Source: Branchiostoma floridae
Lineage: Eukaryota; Chordata; Leptocardii; Amphioxiformes; Branchiostomatidae
Assembly: GCF_000003815.2 (NCBI RefSeq)
Contig: NC_049984.1
Span: 17,257,507 to 17,297,624 of the forward strand
DNA length: 40,118 nucleotides
Direction: 5' to 3'
Numbering within the stretch: position 1 is the first letter of the stretch; each line of letters starts with the position of its first letter. The notes under the pieces were generated by a model. That model was not told where the DNA came from. It made no database searches and saw nothing but the letters and a program-made list of their open reading frames with translations. The position numbers were made by a program, and so were the translations under genes. Shown piece by piece: positions 20,729 through 30,532 of this stretch.

Positions 20729-22120
20729 ATGTCATTTCTTCCAAAGCACAAACGCTCACTACCATCCAAAAGTTGTGACTATAGAATATCAATAAAGGTA
20801 CACAACAGATTCGAGGTGCTGAACGAGGCCATTGATGGTACCGCCGCTGGCAGTTCACATATGTCGGAGAAACAAGGTGTACAGAAAAGCCATTCAGAAG
20901 CTAATCACCGCCCGCGTGCAGCCAGAGACAACACTGAGATCCCACCGGAGGAGACAATGACGACCAATCTACAAAACAAAGAAACCCAGCCCGACATACT
21001 CATCCTGGGAGACTCCAACACCAAAGCGCTAAAAACGGACGTACTGTACCCAAACAAACGTGTGAATAAAGAATTGGCCTTCAACATTTCTCAATGCCTA
21101 GACTACATTCAGAGTTCGGCCCGACCTGACCCAAAGGTCATTTTGTTCCATGTTGGGACGAATGACATACGGGATGCTAGAGACGCTACATTGGTGACAG
21201 AGAACTTTCGCGAGCTAATCCAGGTAACCCACGAGAAGTATCCACGCACCAACCTTGTCTTATCTTCAGTGCTACCAAGAGATAACCCCACCCTCCAACA
21301 ATTTGGTGATGACGTCAACACCTTCCTGAAGGTCGCCGCTGATGAGACGTCTTACATTCACACTATCGACAACTCGAACTTTGCCACCTCTGGGACCATC
21401 AAGAGACCCCTGTACTCATCAGACGGATATCATCTCAACAGAAATGGGACTCGGGTTCTGGCAGCCAACATAAAGCGAACGATCAACCCCCTCGTAGGCC
21501 TGGGCCATTACATGGGCCGAAGGAACGACCCTATCATCAACAACAACCAACCCACAGCAAACATCAAGCTAAGTTCTCCGAACCGTTCGTACAGAGACGC
21601 AGTAGTTGGTGCACAGATGGGCAGACCCAGTCAGACACCTCCTCGATTCCAACCCCAACCCGCTCCAAGACCAACTCAGCCTCCTACTCGCTCCCAACCT
21701 GCTCCAACTTCAAGTCACCACCCCGTGCACGGACAGGAACGCCCTGCACCGGCACCTGAGAGAGGCCCGACAGAATGTATGCCTGTCATTCCTACCGGAC
21801 CTTCAACACACAGAACAGGACAGACGTTCGATGCGCCAAGGGTTAGCGGCCCTATCACCCTGCAAGGGTCAAAGTCCTCTACTTCGAATGGCCAGACGGG
21901 GGAAACAGCGATCACGCCCAGACACCGTGCAGGACCCTGGAACCAGCCCCCACCCTCCGGACCTTGGAGCCGGCCCATGTTCCAGCCTCCTCCCGTGCCC
22001 TGGGGACCCCACCCGAACGCCAACATCCCCATCCCGCCCCGACATCCACCTCTGATGAACCCACCGCCCTGGCCATGGCACCCAAGTATGATGTGGCCGC
22101 CGATGTTCGCCATGTGGTAG
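20729..22120 (+). CDS. LINE ORF1: SGNH-esterase and proline-rich protein
   Basis: 463 residues, intact. SGNH hydrolase blocks are visible: GDSN with the nucleophile Ser96, GTND at 143-146, and DGYH with Asp232 and His235. This is the esterase found in ORF1 of CR1/L2-group LINEs, thought to act in RNP or membrane association; its substrate is not known. Residues ~295-463 are strongly Pro-rich, ending PPWPWHPSMMWPPMFAMW. The N-terminal NRFEVLNE motif usually sits after a longer N-terminal region, so the start here may be a truncation. The ORF is longer and cleaner than the decayed ORF2 behind it. Confidence 0.88.
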   Translation: MSFLPKHKRSLPSKSCDYRISIKVHNRFEVLNEAIDGTAAGSSHMSEKQGVQKSHSEANHRPRAARDNTEIPPEETMTTNLQNKETQPDILILGDSNTKALKTDVLYPNKRVNKELAFNISQCLDYIQSSARPDPKVILFHVGTNDIRDARDATLVTENFRELIQVTHEKYPRTNLVLSSVLPRDNPTLQQFGDDVNTFLKVAADETSYIHTIDNSNFATSGTIKRPLYSSDGYHLNRNGTRVLAANIKRTINPLVGLGHYMGRRNDPIINNNQPTANIKLSSPNRSYRDAVVGAQMGRPSQTPPRFQPQPAPRPTQPPTRSQPAPTSSHHPVHGQERPAPAPERGPTECMPVIPTGPSTHRTGQTFDAPRVSGPITLQGSKSSTSNGQTGETAITPRHRAGPWNQPPPSGPWSRPMFQPPPVPWGPHPNANIPIPPRHPPLMNPPPWPWHPSMMWPPMFAMW

Positions 22121-22417
22121 GATGTGTACTGGGACTGTACTTTGCGTCACCCTATGTGCCTTTACTTTTAAATTCCCTTTTCTGTTTTTGTTTGTTATCT
22201 CTTAAAGAACTGCTAGACTCATTGTTTGCTAACGTTGGTATTTCATAAACATATAGTAGTAGTTTTAGACTTCCAATTTATAGTATCTCACTGAAGTTTT
22301 AGAATTCATTGTCATAGTATCTCTATTTAAATGTTTAACTAGTTAAGTATTGTCAAGTATTGTGGATTCGGACCGTAAAGACACAATTTTTCTTAGTACT
22401 AGTATTTTATCAACAGT

Positions 22418-24184
22418 ATGAAAACTTTCCCAGGCGGAAGCAAAAGCTTTGGTGCCTGGAACGTTCATGGCTTAGGTACCAAATTAGAGGATATAGATTT
22501 CGTGTCTTATGTAAACAAGTTTGACTTCTTCTCGCTCCTAGAAACCTGGAGCACAGAAAACACAAAAATTAACATTCCCGGCTACAGTTATTTCCACCAA
22601 TGCAGACAAAAAAACAAGCGAGCAAAGCGCTCATCGGGGGGTATAATTTTCTTCTACAAGACTGAGTACAGAAACTACGTCAAGAAAGCACAATCAAAAT
22701 CCACAGATGTTCTCTGGGTACAGATAGACCGAAAGCTACTGGGTCTACCAAAAGACTTGTTCATCTGTTCGGCATATATTAGTCCCAGTACATCAACCAC
22801 CCACAAATACGCAGAAAATCATACATTAGAAATCCTAGAAAGCGAAATATCCAGATATAGTTCAGACGGATTTATTTTACTTGGCGGCGACTTAAACGCT
22901 CGTCTTGGTGATTTGCGCGATTATGTAGATGATAGCACTCCCGACGATTGTAATCCAGACAGCTTCCCTTACTCCTCAGATAGACAACACATGGATAAGG
23001 CCCCTCCGAATAAATTCGGCAGGCATATCGCTGACCTATGTGTTCAAGCTAACCTAAGAGTTTTAAACGGGAGGGTAGCTGGGGATTTACAGGGGAAATT
23101 TACCTGTCACCAACCGCGTGGAAGCAGCACAGTTGACTACATAATTTGCAGTCAGTCCCTGATCCCACATATCTTATCGTTTCACATAAAACCATTAACG
23201 TTATTCTCTGATCACTGCATGGTTTGGGCATTAATCCAATCAAAATCAACAAATCACTCCTATCAAGAAAGCCGGAAAATATCAAATGCAAAACCTCTCC
23301 CCAAACAATATAAATGGAACGATAAATCAGCCCAGAAGTTTCTTTCTTCTCTCGGCCAGTCTCATTTCGTCGACAGACTACGTTTACTTTGTTCTAATGT
23401 TCCAAACAACATAAACAGCACTTCGGAAATCGATGATTATGTGTCTGAGTTTGGTTCCATTCTGAGAGAAGCAGGTGATCAGTCGCTATGTTTGAAAAGG
23501 GTAAGGAAACGCCCACGTAAAAGACAAAACAAGAAATGGTTTGACAAAACCTGCATGGAAATGAAAAGGGAAGTGAAAAACATAGCATCTTTACTGGAAA
23601 AAAATCCTTCGAATCCAGACATAAGGGGTAGATTCTTCAAAAGTAAAAAAGAATATAAGAAATTGTTAAAAAAGAAAAAACGAGATTTCCACCAACAAAT
23701 CATGGATCAATTGTCTTCACTAAAGGAAAGAAACCCGAGTGCATTCTGGAACTTGATAAATAAACTGAAACCAGGAAAGCCAAATGACGATAACCAGATT
23801 ACAGAAGAGGAATGGGTAAATCACTTCAAGAATCTTGACAAATTTCCTGATAGCTCTACAGACAACGACCTTCCCAGTGAAAACGTTCAAACAGACTTTT
23901 CGAACACCCCACCAAACTCGTCAGAACTAGATTCCGCAATTACTCCAGAAGAATTGAACACCGCAGTTTTAAAACTAAAAAACAATAAGTCAAGCGGCAA
24001 TGACAGAATTTTGAATGAAATGCTAAAATCTGGCAAAATGTTGCTTAAAGAACCTATACTCCACTTGTTTAACACTTGCTTACAAAATGGTCATTTTCCG
24101 CAAGAATGGTCAGTAAGTCATATTGTTCCTATCCACAAGTCAGGAGACACCTCCCTGCCAGATTACTACAGAGGGATTCTATAA
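22418..24184 (+). CDS. LINE ORF2, 5' part: APE-type endonuclease and linker, ends at frameshift
   Basis: 588 residues. Endonuclease residues: Asn15 (WNVHGL), Glu42 (LLETW), Asp158 and Asn160 (GGDLNAR), Asp240 (STVDYII), and Asp265-His266 (SDHCM). It continues through a Lys-rich linker to the start of the RT domain (AVLKLKNNKSSGNDRILNEM, then PDYYRGI). It ends early because one T is missing near 24178 relative to the inverted copy. The endonuclease nicks target DNA for target-primed reverse transcription. Confidence 0.9.
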   Translation: MKTFPGGSKSFGAWNVHGLGTKLEDIDFVSYVNKFDFFSLLETWSTENTKINIPGYSYFHQCRQKNKRAKRSSGGIIFFYKTEYRNYVKKAQSKSTDVLWVQIDRKLLGLPKDLFICSAYISPSTSTTHKYAENHTLEILESEISRYSSDGFILLGGDLNARLGDLRDYVDDSTPDDCNPDSFPYSSDRQHMDKAPPNKFGRHIADLCVQANLRVLNGRVAGDLQGKFTCHQPRGSSTVDYIICSQSLIPHILSFHIKPLTLFSDHCMVWALIQSKSTNHSYQESRKISNAKPLPKQYKWNDKSAQKFLSSLGQSHFVDRLRLLCSNVPNNINSTSEIDDYVSEFGSILREAGDQSLCLKRVRKRPRKRQNKKWFDKTCMEMKREVKNIASLLEKNPSNPDIRGRFFKSKKEYKKLLKKKKRDFHQQIMDQLSSLKERNPSAFWNLINKLKPGKPNDDNQITEEEWVNHFKNLDKFPDSSTDNDLPSENVQTDFSNTPPNSSELDSAITPEELNTAVLKLKNNKSSGNDRILNEMLKSGKMLLKEPILHLFNTCLQNGHFPQEWSVSHIVPIHKSGDTSLPDYYRGIL

Positions 24185-25163
24185 TCAGATGCTTAGGGAA
24201 ATTATTTTCCTCCATTCTAAATTCACGCCTNNNNNNNNNNNNNNNNNNNNNNNNNNNNNNNNNNNNNNNNNNNNNNNNNNNNNNNNNNNNNNNNNNNNNN
24301 NNNNNNNNNNNNNNNNNNNNNNNNNNNNNNTCCAGCCACACCAAGCAGGCTTCAGACAAAACTTTAGAACTACCGATAATCTGTTTGTTTTAAGTACACT
24401 AGTTAGCAAATATCTAAACAAAAATCGTCAACTTTACGCTTGCTTCATTGATTTTAGCAAAGCATTTGATTCTGTTTGGAGAAACGGCCTCTTGTTTAAA
24501 TTGAGTAAGCTCGGTATTGGTGGTAAATTTCTAAAAGTAATAGAAGGCATGTATTCAAAGACTATAAACTGCGTTAAATCTAAAAATGGATTGACTGAAA
24601 CTTTTGTTACTAATTGTGGTGTGAGACAAGGGTGTAATTTAAGCCCTACATTATTTAACCTTTTTCTTAGCGATATTGTGTCCCAATTTGACGGTGCTCC
24701 CTGTAATCCTCCATTTATGTACAACAAAACTGTCCCTTGCTTGTTGTATGCTGACGACTTGGTAATTTTTTCCGAGTCCAAACAGGGATTACAGCATTCC
24801 TTGAACAATCTGGAAAATTATTGTGCACTTTGGAAATTAAAAGTAAATCTTAGGAAAACAAAAATTATTGTATTTAAAAAGGGTGGCAGTCTACCTAAAA
24901 ACTGTTCTCTCCTGTTTGATAATCGTGAAATAGAAATTGTAACTTGTTATACTTATCTCGGTATTATTGTGAGTGCAGCTGGCACGTTTAAAGCTAACAA
25001 CAAATACCTGAGTGGCAAAGGTCTGAAGGCTTTATTCGGAATAAAACAATCTTTAGATAAAGCCACCGCCTCATTACCGGTTAGAAACGAACTTTTCGAT
25101 GCGTGTGTCGAACCTATTTCTACTTTATGGCTCAGAAATCTGGGGCGCATTAAAAAGCCCTAA
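24179..25163 (+). pseudogene. LINE ORF2, reverse transcriptase part, shifted frame and gap
   Basis: After the frameshift the reading continues as CLGKLFSSILNSR, the 100-N gap, then FIDFSKAFDSVW, GVRQGCNLSPTLFNLF, and the catalytic YADD at 24747-24758. An extra T near 25117 moves the frame again, so LLYGSEIWGALKSPK becomes STLWLRNLGRIKKP and stops at 25163. The inverted copy preserves the uninterrupted reading at both places. Confidence 0.88.
24231..24330. other. Assembly gap of exactly 100 N inside the LINE
   Basis: The inverted copy has only about 29 bases between the sequences flanking this gap. The run is therefore a placeholder, not a measured length. Confidence 0.85.
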
Positions 25164-25665
25164 ATTGCGGGTTCAAATCCGGCTGCGTGTCACCGATCTT
25201 GTGCCCTTGGGAAAGGCACTTTACACGAATTTCCTCACTATACTCAGGTGAAAATGAGTACCTAGCTTCGGCTAGGGCCGTCCCTCGGATAGGACGTTAA
25301 ATGGAGGTCCCGTGTATGGGGAGAGTCACACTCCATGCACGTTAAAGAACCCCCACACGTGCGATGGTGCGGTGTGAGATGGAACAAACCTTTCTGTCTG
25401 GAGTTGGTGATTCACTTCAAATCACCCGGATGGAGGCCTGGCGAACCTCCATACCGTATCAGCCACACGGTGATTTACCAGCGAAAGGGTATGTCACCCC
25501 GTAAGGGGCGTTATAACCCCGCCGTGTAAACATGTGCGAACATGTTCAGGGCTCCCTTGGAAATCAGTCATCTAGACTGAAGGGACTACCCTATAAGATC
25601 AATCAATCAATCAACCTATTCTACTTTATGGCTCAGAAATCTGGGGCGCATTAAAAAGCCCTAAA
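25111..25665 (+). repeat. ~53-bp target-site duplication flanking the SINE
   Basis: Left 25111-25164 and right 25613-25665 share AACCTATT, CTACTTTATGGCTCAG and on to AAAAAGCCCTAAA. They differ only by one extra T in the left copy. The inverted LINE lacks the duplication and has the single intact reading. Confidence 0.9.
25165..25612 (+). mobile_element. tRNA-type SINE, 5'-truncated, inserted in the LINE
   Basis: It begins with a tRNA-like B box (GGTTCAAATCC), followed by a conserved-looking body (TTGGGAAAGGCACTTTACAC, ATGCACGTTAAAGAACCC). It ends in a (TCAA)n tail (25597-25612). The A box is absent, so the copy is 5'-truncated. It is flanked by direct copies of LINE sequence, 25111-25164 and 25613-25665, which form the target duplication. 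The central words recall broadly distributed metazoan SINE core domains, but the family is not named with confidence. Confidence 0.85.
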
Positions 25666-26376
25666 ACCTGTCCCATTGAATCTGTTCACCTTAAATTCTG
25701 CAAACAAGCACTAAATATCCCCAGACCAGCATCTAACCTTGCCACAAGAGCGGAATTAGGGAGGTACCCCATTCAACTGGAAGCCTCCCTGAACGCTATC
25801 AAACACTTTCTAAGAATCCGTCAAAACGTGCCAGCTGACAGTCTACAAGCCGACGCCCTATCTTGTCAATTACAACTAGATGCAAATGGAAACAAGTGCT
25901 GGGCGTCCGGCGTTCGTAAGATACTGGAGGAATGCGGTTTTGCCTACATATGGAGATCTCAGATATCTCTAGGAACAAACCTATTACCTATAACCAACGC
26001 CATCAGCCAACGATTAAAGGATATTTATATTCAAACATTTAAAGCTGAAATACACAATGACAACCGGGACAAATCTTTCGGTAACAAATTACGAACCTAT
26101 AGATTATTCAAGAAAATTTATAAAGAAGAAGAATATCTGATGGTGAAAAACATACAACACAGAGTGGCTGTCACTAAACTCCGGATTAGTTGCCACAAGT
26201 TACATATCGAAACTGGAAGGCACAACCGCATCCCTCTGCAGCATAGAGTCTGCCAATTTTGTGATTTGCAACAAGTAGAAGATGAACAGCATTTTATTTT
26301 ACACTGTAAACTGTACCATAATGAACGGATTGTGCTTTATGAATATATAAGAAAAGAGTTCCCATATTTTGAACAC
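25666..26376 (+). pseudogene. LINE ORF2, C-terminal part after the SINE
   Basis: Open reading from KTCPIESVHLKFCKQAL to FPYFEH, cut by the 994-N gap. It includes the zinc-type motif CQFCDLQQVEDEQHFILHC. Almost identical to the corresponding part of the inverted copy. Confidence 0.9.
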
Positions 26377-27370
26377 NNNNNNNNNNNNNNNNNNNNNNNN
26401 NNNNNNNNNNNNNNNNNNNNNNNNNNNNNNNNNNNNNNNNNNNNNNNNNNNNNNNNNNNNNNNNNNNNNNNNNNNNNNNNNNNNNNNNNNNNNNNNNNNN
26501 NNNNNNNNNNNNNNNNNNNNNNNNNNNNNNNNNNNNNNNNNNNNNNNNNNNNNNNNNNNNNNNNNNNNNNNNNNNNNNNNNNNNNNNNNNNNNNNNNNNN
26601 NNNNNNNNNNNNNNNNNNNNNNNNNNNNNNNNNNNNNNNNNNNNNNNNNNNNNNNNNNNNNNNNNNNNNNNNNNNNNNNNNNNNNNNNNNNNNNNNNNNN
26701 NNNNNNNNNNNNNNNNNNNNNNNNNNNNNNNNNNNNNNNNNNNNNNNNNNNNNNNNNNNNNNNNNNNNNNNNNNNNNNNNNNNNNNNNNNNNNNNNNNNN
26801 NNNNNNNNNNNNNNNNNNNNNNNNNNNNNNNNNNNNNNNNNNNNNNNNNNNNNNNNNNNNNNNNNNNNNNNNNNNNNNNNNNNNNNNNNNNNNNNNNNNN
26901 NNNNNNNNNNNNNNNNNNNNNNNNNNNNNNNNNNNNNNNNNNNNNNNNNNNNNNNNNNNNNNNNNNNNNNNNNNNNNNNNNNNNNNNNNNNNNNNNNNNN
27001 NNNNNNNNNNNNNNNNNNNNNNNNNNNNNNNNNNNNNNNNNNNNNNNNNNNNNNNNNNNNNNNNNNNNNNNNNNNNNNNNNNNNNNNNNNNNNNNNNNNN
27101 NNNNNNNNNNNNNNNNNNNNNNNNNNNNNNNNNNNNNNNNNNNNNNNNNNNNNNNNNNNNNNNNNNNNNNNNNNNNNNNNNNNNNNNNNNNNNNNNNNNN
27201 NNNNNNNNNNNNNNNNNNNNNNNNNNNNNNNNNNNNNNNNNNNNNNNNNNNNNNNNNNNNNNNNNNNNNNNNNNNNNNNNNNNNNNNNNNNNNNNNNNNN
27301 NNNNNNNNNNNNNNNNNNNNNNNNNNNNNNNNNNNNNNNNNNNNNNNNNNNNNNNNNNNNNNNNNNNNNN
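26377..27370. other. 994-N assembly gap
   Basis: Hides the LINE 3' end and unknown sequence. Confidence 0.98.
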
Positions 27371-27672
27371 TGATTATTTGCGCACTGAACTGAATGATAA
27401 GCGGAAGAAGGAGTGGACGATCAAAGTTTTAAAGATGTCCTCAAGAGTCAAGACATTGTAAACCACCAGTGAACTATTTTTTTTATTGGTATACATATAA
27501 GACAAGACACAGTGGTAAATGCACTCTAGCAAAGCTAATATTAACATTACCACTAGGACATTTGAGAATAAAATAAACAAAGGACAAACCAATGTGAGAT
27601 CAAATAAAACAGTAGTACAGCAGTAGGGTGCCGGATCCAACAAATGAATATACAAGATTTAAAGCAAAATGT
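27371..27672. other. Non-coding sequence after the gap
   Basis: AT-rich; plausible 3' untranslated tail of the minus-strand LINE fragment. Nothing else recognised. Confidence 0.5.
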
Positions 27673-27978
27673 TCAATCAGTTTGAAAACGGTTGGTCTGG
27701 AGTATGTATGTCTGTGTAATCTGCATAATATGGGTATTTGTTTCTGTTGGTAAAGTGGGTGAACCCTTGAGTAAAAGTTGAGTTAAGACTGGGTCAGACG
27801 TAGTTTTCAAATCAAGGGTTAAAAGGTCTTGAAGATTGCAGAGAAGGGTTTTCCTAAGTTGGTTGTAGTTAGGGCAGTACAACCAGTGAACTATTGAAGC
27901 TAGTAAGAGGTTTCTGATAAAAGAAACAACAGGTCTAGAGTTCGAGACCCCTAATATGATGATTTGATCTGCGCTCAA
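27673..27978 (-). pseudogene. C-terminal fragment of a second LINE family ORF2
   Basis: Minus-strand reading HWLYCPNYNQLRKTLLCNLQ, then LLTLDLKTTSDPVLTQLLLK, to a stop at 27673. This is the usual LINE tail (zinc motif then CPxY..LR). The plus-strand fragment at 32570-32757 is a diverged relative with the zinc motif preserved. The first ~30 residues of the frame do not align and may be unrelated sequence. Confidence 0.68.
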
Positions 27979-28102
27979 ATGTTTCCTACCGTTATCTTGG
28001 TAGCCTGATTTGTTATATGAAATGAAAGAAATGAAGCAAATTGACCACGATGAAAGTATTTACCATATGAATCCATTTGTTTCACTTCACATTTTCCATA
28101 TC

Positions 28103-28213
28103 TAGCCTGAGTACCATCCTATTTCTACCGGGGCTCCTTATACACTCGCTACCCTGAAAAATAGGGTAGCGAGTGTAAAGAGCCCCGGTAGAAATAGTAT
28201 GGCACTCAGGCTA
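28103..28213. mobile_element. Palindromic foldback MITE with 9-bp target duplication
   Basis: 111 bp forming one near-perfect hairpin. The left arm begins TAGCCTGAGTACCATCC and the right arm ends in its inverted form. The centre is CTACCCT-GAAAAAT-AGGGTAG. Both sides carry TTCCATATC (28094-28102 and 28214-28222), a perfect 9-bp duplication. A 9-bp duplication fits Mutator-like transposases, an inference. Confidence 0.88.
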
Positions 28214-28235
28214 TTCCATATCCGCAAAGAAGCGT

Positions 28236-30148
28236 TAATGAATGAATGAATGAAAGACCTTTATTGTACATTCATGCCTCGACGGGCTAGGTACAGGTCA
28301 CTGATAACAGACATAACAGACATATGCAGGGACAACAAGATACAATTTAACTAATTGAAGGTACTAAGCTAACATTATGGTCGACATCTTCTCGCTTCTT
28401 TGTACAGGTGTAGATATAGGAACAAATAATGTTTAATATACAGGGTTTATCTAGGCGCATCAAAAATAGAAATTTATCCGTTACATTAAGATGTTCAAAA
28501 TATGGAAACTCTTTTCTGATATATTCATAAAGCACAATCCGTTCCTTATGGTACAATTTACAGTGTAAGATAAAATGTTGTTCATCTTCTACCTGTTGTA
28601 GATCACAAAATTTGCAGACTCTATGCTGCAGAGGAGTGCGGTTGTGCCTTCCAGTTTCTATATGTAACTTGTGGCAACTTATCCGGAGTTTAGTTACAGC
28701 TACTCTGTGTTGTGTGTTGTTAACCATCAGATATTCTTCTTCTTTATAAATAGGCTTGAATAATCTATAGGTCCGTAATTTGTTACCGAAAGATTTGTCC
28801 CGGTTGTCGTTATGTATTTCGGCTTTAAATGTTTGAATGTAAATATCCTTTAATCGTTGGCTGATGGCGTTGGTTAATGGTGATAGGTTTGTTCCAAGAG
28901 ATACTTGAGATCTCCATATGTAGGCAAAACCGCATTCCTCCAGTATCTTACGAACACCGGACGCCCAGCACTTGTTGCCACTAGCATCTAGTTGTAATTG
29001 ACAAGATAGGGCGTCGGCTTGTAGACTGTCAGCTGGCACGTTTTGGCGGATTCTGAGAAAGTGTTTGATAGCGTTCAGGGAGGCTTCCAATTGAATGGGG
29101 TACCTCCCTAATTCCGCTCTTGTGGCAAGGTTTGATGCTGATCTGGGGACATTTAGTGCTTGTTTGCAGAATTTAAGGTGAACAGATTCAATGGGACAGG
29201 TTTTAGGGCTTTTTAATGCGCCCCAGATTTCTGAGCCATAAAGTAGAATAGGTTTGACACATGCATCGAAAAGTTTGTTTCTAACAGGTAATGAGGCGGT
29301 GGCTTTATCTAAAGATTGCTTTATTCCGAATAAAGCCTTCAAACCTTTGCCACTCAGGTATTTGTTGTTAGCTTTAAACGTGCCAGCTGCGTTCATAATA
29401 ATACCGAGATAAGTATAACAAGTTACAATTTCTATTTCACAATTTTCAAACAGGAAAGAGCAGTTTTTAGGTAGACTGCCACCCTTTGTAAATACAATAA
29501 TTTTAGTTTTCCTAAGATTTACTTTTAATTTCCAAAGTGCACAATANNNNNNNNNNNNNNNNNNNNNNNNNNNNNNNNNNNNNNNNNNNNNNNNNNNNNN
29601 NNNNNNNNNNNNNNNNNNNNNNNNNNNNNNNNNNNNNNNNNNNNNNNNNNNNNNNNNNNNNNNNNNNNNNNNNNNNNNNNNNNNNNNNNNNNNNNNNNNN
29701 AAAAGATTAAATAATGTAGGGCTTAAATTACACCCTTGTCTCACACCACAGTTAGTACAAAAAGTTTCAGTCAATCTATTTTTAGATTTAACGCAGTTTA
29801 TAGTCTTTGAATACATGCCTTCTATTACTTTTAGAAATGTACCACCAATACCAAGATTACTCAATTTAAACAAGAGGCCGTTTCTCCAGACAGAATCAAA
29901 TGCTTTGCTAAAATCAATGAAGCAAGCGTAGAGTTGACGGTTTTTGTTTAGATATTTGCTAACTAGTGTACTTAAAACAAACAGATTATCGGTAGTTCTA
30001 AAGTTTTGTCTGAAGCCTGCTTGGTGTGGCTGGAAGAGGTTATTGAGTTCTGCGTATTTGACAAGGCGTGAATTTAGAATGGATGAAAATAATTTCCCTA
30101 AACAACTGATTATAGAAATTCCTCTGTAATTATCTGGCAGGGAGGTGT
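28236..30148 (-). mobile_element. CR1/L2-type LINE, copy 2, inverted and 5'-truncated
   Basis: Same family as copy 1 and nearly identical in sequence, on the opposite strand. The 5' end is in the RT domain (reads TSLPDNYRGISI). The 3' end has AATAAAGGTC then (CATT)n at 28236-28256. A 154-N gap (29547-29700) covers the YADD. Its size equals the distance in copy 1, so this gap is sized. Confidence 0.92.
28347..30146 (-). pseudogene. LINE copy 2 ORF2 fragment: RT to C-terminus
   Basis: A single open frame from the truncation point to TAA near 28347, apart from N. Motifs are FIDFSKAFDSVW, GVRQGCNLSPTLFNL, ILLYGSEIWGALKSPK and CKFCDLQQVEDEQHFILHC. It ends at YIYTCTKKREDVDHNVSLVP. It lacks the endonuclease and cannot mobilise itself, but it shows the undamaged frame at both frameshift sites of copy 1. 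Confidence 0.9.
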
Positions 30149-30462
30149 GTTAATAACTTGGTAATGTCACGCCCACCTCGGCAACTACCACATACCCAAC
30201 ACTGTCCCCTCCCCCTTCTCATGAAGCAACAGGTTGAACGGCTTACGTTTCTGTGTAATTGCCATGATCGGGCACTGTCATTGGTAGGTAGTCAGGGGAA
30301 CAATAATCAGAGACGCTATCCTTGCGCTATGAACACTGGTCGATGTAGCCATCTATACATAAAGTAATGATAGAGTGGGAAACAAAGACCAAAGTATTTT
30401 TCTGACATTCTTGCATATTTTGTACCTTTTTCCCCTAAATGCACAGGCACGAGGCAGGGCGG
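30149..30462. other. Putative promoter region of the secreted-protein gene
   Basis: Short stretch between LINE copy 2 and the signal-peptide exon. No clear core promoter element is seen. Confidence 0.4.
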
Positions 30463-30532
30463 ATGTTGAAGATGACTTGCCTGATCGTGCTTGCCCTGAC
30501 AGTGACACTCCTGGCTAGAGGCGTCCATCCAG
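30463..30532 (+). CDS. Signal-peptide exon of the secreted-protein gene
   Basis: 23 codons plus one base. A second Met at codon 4 is an alternative start. Hydrophobic core LIVLALTVTLLA. Confidence 0.75.

Larger units (their letters stand above)
20729..26640 (+). mobile_element. CR1/L2-type non-LTR retrotransposon, copy 1 (interrupted)
   Basis: Contains ORF1 (SGNH esterase), a ~300-bp spacer, and ORF2 (APE endonuclease, reverse transcriptase, C-terminal zinc motif). The 5' end lies close to the ORF1 start, so some 5' sequence is probably missing. The 3' end falls inside the 994-N gap. Comparison with the inverted copy (28236-30148) predicts it roughly 260 bases into that gap. Two frameshifts (near 24178 and 25117) and a SINE insertion (25165-25612) make ORF2 non-functional as written. 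Confidence 0.9.

Noticed and set aside
25165-25240. A tRNA gene
   Set aside because: Only a B box is present, with no A box and no cloverleaf. The sequence is the head of a truncated SINE.
26369-27373. Long open frames made of N
   Set aside because: They translate the assembly gap. The same holds for frames across 31596-32397.
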